NCBI GenBank assembly: GCA_964529175.1
Contig: CAZGVO010000006.1
Span: 62,001 to 126,000 of the forward strand
DNA from: JAAFJM01 sp964529175
Lineage (GTDB): Bacteria > Bacteroidota > Bacteroidia > UKL13-3
Length of the DNA stretch: 64,000 nt
Direction: 5' to 3'
Below, piece after piece: positions 58,818-64,000 of this stretch. The notes beneath the pieces are model-generated. The model was not told the origin of the DNA, did not search any database, and worked only from the letters and a program-made list of their open reading frames with translations. Made by a program: the position numbers and the translations under genes. Within the stretch, counting starts at the first letter, position 1, and the number at the start of each line of letters is the position of its first letter.

Positions 58818-60050
58818 CTAAGCTGCTTGAATTGTTTTGTATTTCAATGCTTCAATTTTACTTTTTGCGTAAGCTAAATCAATTATAATTTTGCCTTTAT
58901 TTGCTAAATCTGGCGCATCGTACATTAAGTCAAGCATAATGGCTTCGCAAATGCTACGTAAACCACGTGCTCCTAATTTGAAATCAAATGCTGTATCTAC
59001 TATTAGCTCAACTACTTCGTCAGTAAATTGTAAATCAATTTTTTCTAAATCAAACAAGTGTTTGTATTGTTTGGTTAAAGCATTTTTAGGTTCAGTTAAA
59101 ATATTGCGAAGCGCTTCTTTATCTAATGGATTTAAATGGCATAAAACTGGCAAACGACCAATAATTTCTGGTATTAAACCAAAACTTCTTAAATCGGCAG
59201 GGCTAATGTATTGCAACATGTTTTTATCGTTTACTTTGCCCAAATCATCTTCGTTTTTAAAACCAATTGCTTGAGTTTGCAACCTGCGTGCAATGTGTCT
59301 GTCAACGCCATCAAAAGCACCACCACAAATAAATAAAATATTGCTGGTGTTTATTTGAATCATTTTTTGATCAGGATGTTTGCGGCCACCTTGTGGTGGC
59401 ACATTTGCAATGGTTCCCTCTAAAATTTTTAGTAAAGCCTGTTGCACCCCTTCGCCACTTACATCGCGGGTAATACTTGGGTTATCGCTTTTGCGGCTAA
59501 TTTTATCAATTTCGTCAATATATACAATTCCGCGTTCAGCGGCTTCCACGTTATAATCAGCAGCTTGTAATAAACGACTTAAAATACTTTCCACATCCTC
59601 GCCTACATAACCAGCTTCGGTTATTACAGTAGCATCGGCTATACAAAAAGGCACATCTAATACCTTAGCTAATGTTTTGGCTAACAATGTTTTGCCTGTT
59701 CCTGTTTCTCCAACTAGCATTACATTGCTTTTTTCTATTTCAATATCGCCTTTTTTGCTTTTTGAAAGTAAACGTTTAAAGTGATTGTAAACTGCCACAC
59801 AAAGAACTTTTTTGGCTTCATCTTGGCCAATTACGTATTCATCTAAATGTGCTTTTATTTGAGCAGGTTTAAGTAAAACTAGTTTGTTTAATGGTGTTGA
59901 TGACTTAACATCGGCATCTTCACTAATAATTCTATAAGCTTGTTTGGTGCAATCTTCACAAATTAGTGCATCTAATCCAGCAATTAAAAATTGCACTTCA
60001 TTTCTTCCACGTCCACAAAACGAACATTTATCTTCGGTTTTCTTTGCCAT
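58818..60050 (-). CDS. clpX: ClpX ATPase subunit of ClpXP protease
   Basis: 410 residues from the ATG at 60050 (MAKKTEDKCSFCGRGRNEV); the longer TTG/ATG-like frame from 60092 is rejected. ClpX unfolds tagged proteins and feeds them to ClpP. The zinc-binding domain is CSFC...CEDC (about 9-37). The AAA+ core has Walker A GETGTGKT (about 113-120), pore loop GYVGED, Walker B IVYIDEIDKI and sensor 2 GARGLRSI. clpP is not adjacent. A -7-like box lies 40 bp upstream. Confidence 0.97.
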   Translation of the reverse strand: MAKKTEDKCSFCGRGRNEVQFLIAGLDALICEDCTKQAYRIISEDADVKSSTPLNKLVLLKPAQIKAHLDEYVIGQDEAKKVLCVAVYNHFKRLLSKSKKGDIEIEKSNVMLVGETGTGKTLLAKTLAKVLDVPFCIADATVITEAGYVGEDVESILSRLLQAADYNVEAAERGIVYIDEIDKISRKSDNPSITRDVSGEGVQQALLKILEGTIANVPPQGGRKHPDQKMIQINTSNILFICGGAFDGVDRHIARRLQTQAIGFKNEDDLGKVNDKNMLQYISPADLRSFGLIPEIIGRLPVLCHLNPLDKEALRNILTEPKNALTKQYKHLFDLEKIDLQFTDEVVELIVDTAFDFKLGARGLRSICEAIMLDLMYDAPDLANKGKIIIDLAYAKSKIEALKYKTIQAA

Positions 60051-60089
60051 TAATTGTATAGAGCTATGTAATTTTAAATAAATAGCCTG

Positions 60090-60097
60090 CAAATATA
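60090..60097 (-). promoter_or_regulatory. Candidate -7 box for clpX
   Basis: On the minus strand TATATTTG lies about 40 bp upstream of the clpX ATG and fits TAnnTTTG. No TTTG was found 19-21 bp further upstream. Confidence 0.35.
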
Positions 60098-60199
60098 ATA
60101 CAATGAAAGGCTATTTTTGTTTGTTTTTAAAAATCTGCTCAAAGTTTAATTTGTTAGTTTAAAGTACTTTGTGCAATTAGTAAAAAGCTCCAATATTAA

Positions 60200-60817
60200 A
60201 TGCGATTACATAATTTTAAAATTGAACAAACTGTTACTGAACCAAGTTTTTTGCAAAATAGCGCAAAGAATACTTTAGGTTTAGTATTCATAGTTGGCAT
60301 TTTAATTTGCGTTATTCCTTTGATTATAATTGCTTTAACTTTAATTGTAGTTGTTTTAGTTTGGAATTTATTTTTTAATAAGAACAATGGACAAGAGACT
60401 GAATTAGAAGAAGAAGGGTTTAATACTTGGTATCCATTTTATGAAAATGATTTTATAAAAATTTATTCAATGGAAATTATTCCAGAAGATGAATTTAATA
60501 ATAGTAGATGGCATGGACCAATACTGCTTAAATTTAAGTCGTTGCCTAATATTGAGTTGTTTGAATCAACTTATTTTAAAGAAGAAACTTTTATTTTTTG
60601 CAGCACATTAATTGTTTGTTTGGTAGATAAAGACTTAAAAATAAGAGAGTCGAAAATTTTCCAAATAGATTTAATTACTTTAGAAGTTAAATGTATTGCT
60701 GTATTAGACGAATTTTATCAAATTAAGTTCGAATTAATTGATGCAAATACTTTGAAAGTGGTTTGCAATAGAGATAAAAAGATTGAAATAATTATTAGAA
60801 ACCAAATAGAAGAATGA
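60200..60817 (+). CDS. Hypothetical membrane protein
   Basis: 205 residues. Two adjacent hydrophobic stretches near residues 25-62 (TLGLVFIVGILICVIPLIIIALTLIVVVLVWNLFF) form a hairpin in the membrane, followed by a soluble domain of about 140 residues rich in aromatic and acidic residues (WYPFYENDFIKIYSMEIIPEDEF). No family is recognised. It is divergent from clpX and convergent with the T9SS beta-helix gene. Confidence 0.6.
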   Translation: MRLHNFKIEQTVTEPSFLQNSAKNTLGLVFIVGILICVIPLIIIALTLIVVVLVWNLFFNKNNGQETELEEEGFNTWYPFYENDFIKIYSMEIIPEDEFNNSRWHGPILLKFKSLPNIELFESTYFKEETFIFCSTLIVCLVDKDLKIRESKIFQIDLITLEVKCIAVLDEFYQIKFELIDANTLKVVCNRDKKIEIIIRNQIEE

Positions 60818-60820
60818 GTA

Positions 60821-60857
60821 AAAAAAGCCGACTAGAAATTATTCTTGTCGGCTTTTA
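60821..60857. terminator. Terminator between convergent genes
   Basis: AAAAGCCGAC (60823-60832) pairs with GTCGGCTTTT (60847-60856), with A's upstream and T's downstream. It can end both the membrane-protein gene and the T9SS beta-helix gene. Confidence 0.9.
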
Positions 60858-60875
60858 ATTTGAAACAAGTTTAGT

Positions 60876-63800
60876 TTATTTAACTAGTTTAATGCTGTTA
60901 TTGTAGGTTTTGCCTACTATATTTATAAAATAAATTCCTTTTGGTAAATTATTAAGTTCGTTAAGACTTATGTTGTTTTCGCCTTGGTTACTTTCTACCA
61001 TTTTGCTAAAAACCGAGCTACCGTTTAAGTTAAATATTGTCACTTTAAATGTTTCATTTTCTGTTGATACTATATTTAAAACACTTGTTTCGGTTAACGG
61101 ATTTGGATAAACTGTTGTTGTAACTTGGTTATTTGCATTATTATTTACAATCACTGTTTTTGAGTATTCAAACGTACCGTCATTGTCAATCATTCTCAAT
61201 CTGTAATACAATGCTTTAGCATTAAGTTGCTCAAATGCATTTTGATGCATAAAACTATAAGTAGTTAATGTATTTGAATTGCCTTTGGCTTTAGTGGTAT
61301 TTATTTTAGTAAAAATAGTTCCGTTCGTACTAACTTCTAATTCGTATTTGCTTGCATTTATTTCTTGGCTGCTAGCCCAATTGATTTGAACATCTTTCTT
61401 AACATTTTTTGCGTCAAAATTTACCAATTTTATTGGTAAAGGATTGGTATTACTTGTTCCTGTAAAGTTACTAGGTAATGTACTAGCAAGTAAAGATGTG
61501 CCGCCTTCAAGTGCTAAATTACTTACATTGTAGCTACTGCTTGTTTCTAGGCTCCAAACTGTTGGTTGGTAATATGCAATTTTAGCAGTTGCAGAACCAT
61601 TTGTATTTCCAAACATGGCCGAATCAAAAGTAAAGGTTGGTATATAATCGTAAAAGCTACCTCCAGTTGGTGTAACTGTGTAATATCCATTAAACTGAGT
61701 TTTTGAAGCAACTAAATTTGGTGCATTTACTCCTGAATAGAACTTAACTGCAACAGAGGTTGGTGTAACTCCCGATGCACCCCAGTTAATGCTAGCTATT
61801 TTTCTGTTTCCAAAAATATAATTCGTGGTTGAGCTATTGGCTGGAGCTGTTGATTCGGTTGCGTTTGGTGGAGTAGTGGTGGTGGTAAATTCATCTGCTC
61901 CTATATCAACAGTACCATTTGTTATACTGATACTTCTATTTTGTAACTGAATGTCTAAAGTGTTGTTTGTTAAAGCTATTCCCTTTCCATGCAGATACCA
62001 GCATAATGCATTGGTTGAATCAATAGTTAAATCGCCATTGGTTAAGTTTTTAAACAATGAACTTGCAGGAACAATGGCAGATGATTCAGCCCAACTGCTT
62101 AAATCGCCTAAAGAGCTGGTTTGCCATTGTGCTAAAGTTTGTGGTGTAAATGTATTTCCCCAAGCTCCAACTGATGATAAACTAGCTGCTAATAATAAAT
62201 TGTAGTTCGATGTGTTACTTGTCCAATTGGTAGTTGGTGTGGCAGCTACATTTCCTATAGCAGCATGTATTCCCGTTCCACCTGTTCTTGCATTGTAAAA
62301 TAAATTATTTCTCAAGGTAATTACATTGGCTGCCCTGCGTTCAAAAGCAAATGAGTTTAAAGCACCTGAACTAGCCGTTCCTCCAATATAAATAGTGTTG
62401 TTAAAGTAATTGGTAATATTACCAGCAGCGTTATCCGAAATACCTCTAATAATTATTGGATTGGTATTGCTACCATTGGTAATTGAAACAGTGTTGTTTC
62501 TAAAAATCCAGTTTTTTACTGATCCAACCACATAAATTCCATGAATGAATGCAGTAGCTCCAGTTGAAGGACAGGTAATATTATACACCATATTTCCTTC
62601 TACAATTCCGTTATTGGTGCTATTATCAACTACAATTCCAGTAGGAACTACATTAGCTGTCGCGTTTAAAGCACTCAAATTATATACTTTATTATAACCA
62701 ATATATGATTGGCCAAAATCAGAAGAAGATACCAAGCCAATACCCATTAAAGTAGTTGTTATAGGTCCAACTTGTGCTCCTGCCGATGATAAATTATAAA
62801 TTAAATTATTATAAATGTATGGAGATGCTCCACCACCTTGAAAGCTGATTGCTCTCACTCCTGAAGAATTTAAAATACCTGTTCCTGCAATATTGGCAAC
62901 GGTATTATTATTTACTATTATTTCGCCATAACCACCAACAAAACCATAAATACAAAGTGTTAAACGCATATTGTTTATTATGCTATTGGCTGTGGTTGTG
63001 TGGCCTATTAAGTTTCCGGTAATTACTGCTCTTCCCGATTCAATTCTAATCCCTGCAAAATCGAAGGTGCCAGTAGCTGTTAAATTTATGTTTTGGATGG
63101 TATTGTTTTGAACAGTAGTTCCTGATGAAATGCTGGTGTTTATATTCATTACCACAAAGTTTACTCCATTGGCATTTAGTAAAGCACTACCACCACATAG
63201 TGGACTTTGTCCGCCAAAATAGTTTCCAATAATTTCGTTATTACTTGCATTTACGCCTGGAATTAACATAATTGAAACCACATCACCTGCTGCAACATTG
63301 GTAGTAGCATTATAGTAAAAACTGTTAGCTAATATTCTCCAATTTCCGCCATTTCCTGCTGTTGCTACAAAAACTGCCGAACGTCTGTAATTAAACAAAT
63401 TGCTATTGCTTATGGTAATATTGCTATTGGTTAAATTAACAGAACCTGCTGAATAAAACAAAATTGTTGGAATACCTACTGAATCGCTTCTATCTCTAAC
63501 ATCATTATTAGTAAATAATAAATCGCGCACACCAGTTATGGAGTTTACAGATGATCCGAAATTAACTACACCAATTGTTTGTAAATTATTTGCTCCTTCA
63601 ATAATACAATTTTGAATGGTATCAAAGCGAGCTCCATTAATGTAACTAAATGTTGATGCATTGCTTTCTTTGTTTAAAAATCTTAAGTATTTACCAGTGC
63701 CACTAATTGGCCCTTTACCATCAATTACTACATTTTGTGAGCCATTAAACTCAATAAGTGAATTTAAAAAACGGCCTGTAATATTTCTTAAAACATCAGC

Positions 63801-64000
63801 CGAAGGTACAATTTTCACTTTGAATCCATTTTGAGATGTATTTGATAATGAGGCAATTGCAGTATCTTCAATATCGGAAGTAATACTTAAAGTTAAATTG
63901 CCACTTAAACCATTGGTATTTATGTCTTTAAATGCATCGCTTAAATAATTGTAATTACCTGTTGTTCCTACAGTTTTGGTTCCTGATAATCCTTCAGAAA
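60876..64000 (-). CDS. T9SS-exported right-handed beta-helix protein, 5' end beyond the window
   Basis: At least 1041 residues. The frame stays open from 63818 to the right edge (…SEGLSGTKTVGTTGNYNYLSDAFKDINTNGLSG...), so a GTG at 63818 is not the start and the N-terminus is missing. The body is a parallel beta-helix with many NNTI / ISGNL / IYNNLIYNL-type rungs (about 60-570 of the visible part). Then come a DIGADEFTTTTTPPNATES linker region, an Fn3-like domain with YYRLRMIDNDGTFEYSK, and a T9SS type A sorting domain (TVYPNPLTETSVLNIVSTENETFKVTIFNLNGSSVFSK ... IKLVK). No catalytic residues can be assigned; carbohydrate binding or adhesion is inferred. Confidence 0.88.
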   Translation of the reverse strand, partial: SEGLSGTKTVGTTGNYNYLSDAFKDINTNGLSGNLTLSITSDIEDTAIASLSNTSQNGFKVKIVPSADVLRNITGRFLNSLIEFNGSQNVVIDGKGPISGTGKYLRFLNKESNASTFSYINGARFDTIQNCIIEGANNLQTIGVVNFGSSVNSITGVRDLLFTNNDVRDRSDSVGIPTILFYSAGSVNLTNSNITISNSNLFNYRRSAVFVATAGNGGNWRILANSFYYNATTNVAAGDVVSIMLIPGVNASNNEIIGNYFGGQSPLCGGSALLNANGVNFVVMNINTSISSGTTVQNNTIQNINLTATGTFDFAGIRIESGRAVITGNLIGHTTTANSIINNMRLTLCIYGFVGGYGEIIVNNNTVANIAGTGILNSSGVRAISFQGGGASPYIYNNLIYNLSSAGAQVGPITTTLMGIGLVSSSDFGQSYIGYNKVYNLSALNATANVVPTGIVVDNSTNNGIVEGNMVYNITCPSTGATAFIHGIYVVGSVKNWIFRNNTVSITNGSNTNPIIIRGISDNAAGNITNYFNNTIYIGGTASSGALNSFAFERRAANVITLRNNLFYNARTGGTGIHAAIGNVAATPTTNWTSNTSNYNLLLAASLSSVGAWGNTFTPQTLAQWQTSSLGDLSSWAESSAIVPASSLFKNLTNGDLTIDSTNALCWYLHGKGIALTNNTLDIQLQNRSISITNGTVDIGADEFTTTTTPPNATESTAPANSSTTNYIFGNRKIASINWGASGVTPTSVAVKFYSGVNAPNLVASKTQFNGYYTVTPTGGSFYDYIPTFTFDSAMFGNTNGSATAKIAYYQPTVWSLETSSSYNVSNLALEGGTSLLASTLPSNFTGTSNTNPLPIKLVNFDAKNVKKDVQINWASSQEINASKYELEVSTNGTIFTKINTTKAKGNSNTLTTYSFMHQNAFEQLNAKALYYRLRMIDNDGTFEYSKTVIVNNNANNQVTTTVYPNPLTETSVLNIVSTENETFKVTIFNLNGSSVFSKMVESNQGENNISLNELNNLPKGIYFINIVGKTYNNSIKLVK

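Noticed and set aside
1..64000. tRNA or rRNA genes
   Set aside because: I saw no cloverleaf-like segment with a GGTTCGAATCC arm and CCA-type end and no rRNA-like tracts; GGTTCGATTCGG near 123 is inside the DUF721 gene.

Overview
The window is AT-rich bacterial DNA from a member of the Bacteroidota, on the Chitinophagales/Sphingobacteriales/Flavobacteriia side rather than Bacteroides proper (inferred). The main evidence is several very large exported proteins ending in type IX secretion (T9SS) sorting domains (YPNPATD... / GVYFVKV... / KFVK). It is supported by a TonB-dependent receptor with a carboxypeptidase-regulatory-like front, a GH3/beta-lactamase fusion, a homodimeric-type NADP isocitrate dehydrogenase, promoter-like TTTG / TAnnTTTG boxes and few Shine-Dalgarno sequences. 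No rRNA, tRNA or CRISPR array was found.

Layout. 1-3500: a DciA/DUF721 gene with a partial gene below it, then a GH3/serine-hydrolase fusion. 3.7-22.4 kb: three tandem cassettes, each a giant T9SS-exported protein (1154, 1953 and 2006 aa) followed by a hairpin spacer and a tiny secreted protein (60-62 aa) ending PVDGGIVLLAAAGAAYGYKK. Cassettes 1 and 2 share a perfect 769-bp direct repeat covering the end of the large gene, the spacer and nearly all of the small gene. A 1.3-kb gene-free stretch before cassette 3 holds a 16-bp palindrome and a 42-bp tandem array. 22.5-29 kb: small membrane proteins, a PolB-like exonuclease, an AlkD-like protein, a LemA/TPM/TPM operon, and a RAYT/IS200-like transposase bracketed by hairpin-rich repeats. 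29-34.9 kb: housekeeping genes lysS, icd, pdhA, a TPR protein and ribH.

35-46 kb: a seven-repeat SBBP-type T9SS protein, a truncated RhuM gene beside a 16-bp inverted repeat, a glucosaminidase/LysM protein, a small T9SS protein, a SerB / SerA-like / ACT fusion whose SerA-like part has lost its catalytic residues, and a TonB-dependent receptor. 46-50.6 kb: a ClC transporter with CBS domains, a methyltransferase and an SpmA/SpmB fusion. 50.6-60 kb, minus strand: a tightly overlapped chorismate mutase-like / U32 (TrhP-like) / ferredoxin operon, dnaA, a 5'-nucleotidase split into two reverse-ordered genes, an HI0933-type flavoprotein, recR, thyA and clpX. 60.2-64 kb: a small membrane protein and a T9SS beta-helix protein running off the right edge.

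The most unusual features are (i) the cassette array with its gene-conversion tract; (ii) the chorismate mutase-like / U32 / ferredoxin operon, which reads as a compact prephenate-dependent RNA hydroxylation module; (iii) the SerB fusion with a probably non-catalytic dehydrogenase domain; and (iv) the transposase with its multi-hairpin repeats. Many start codons were moved from the longest open frame to an internal ATG; each entry says why.
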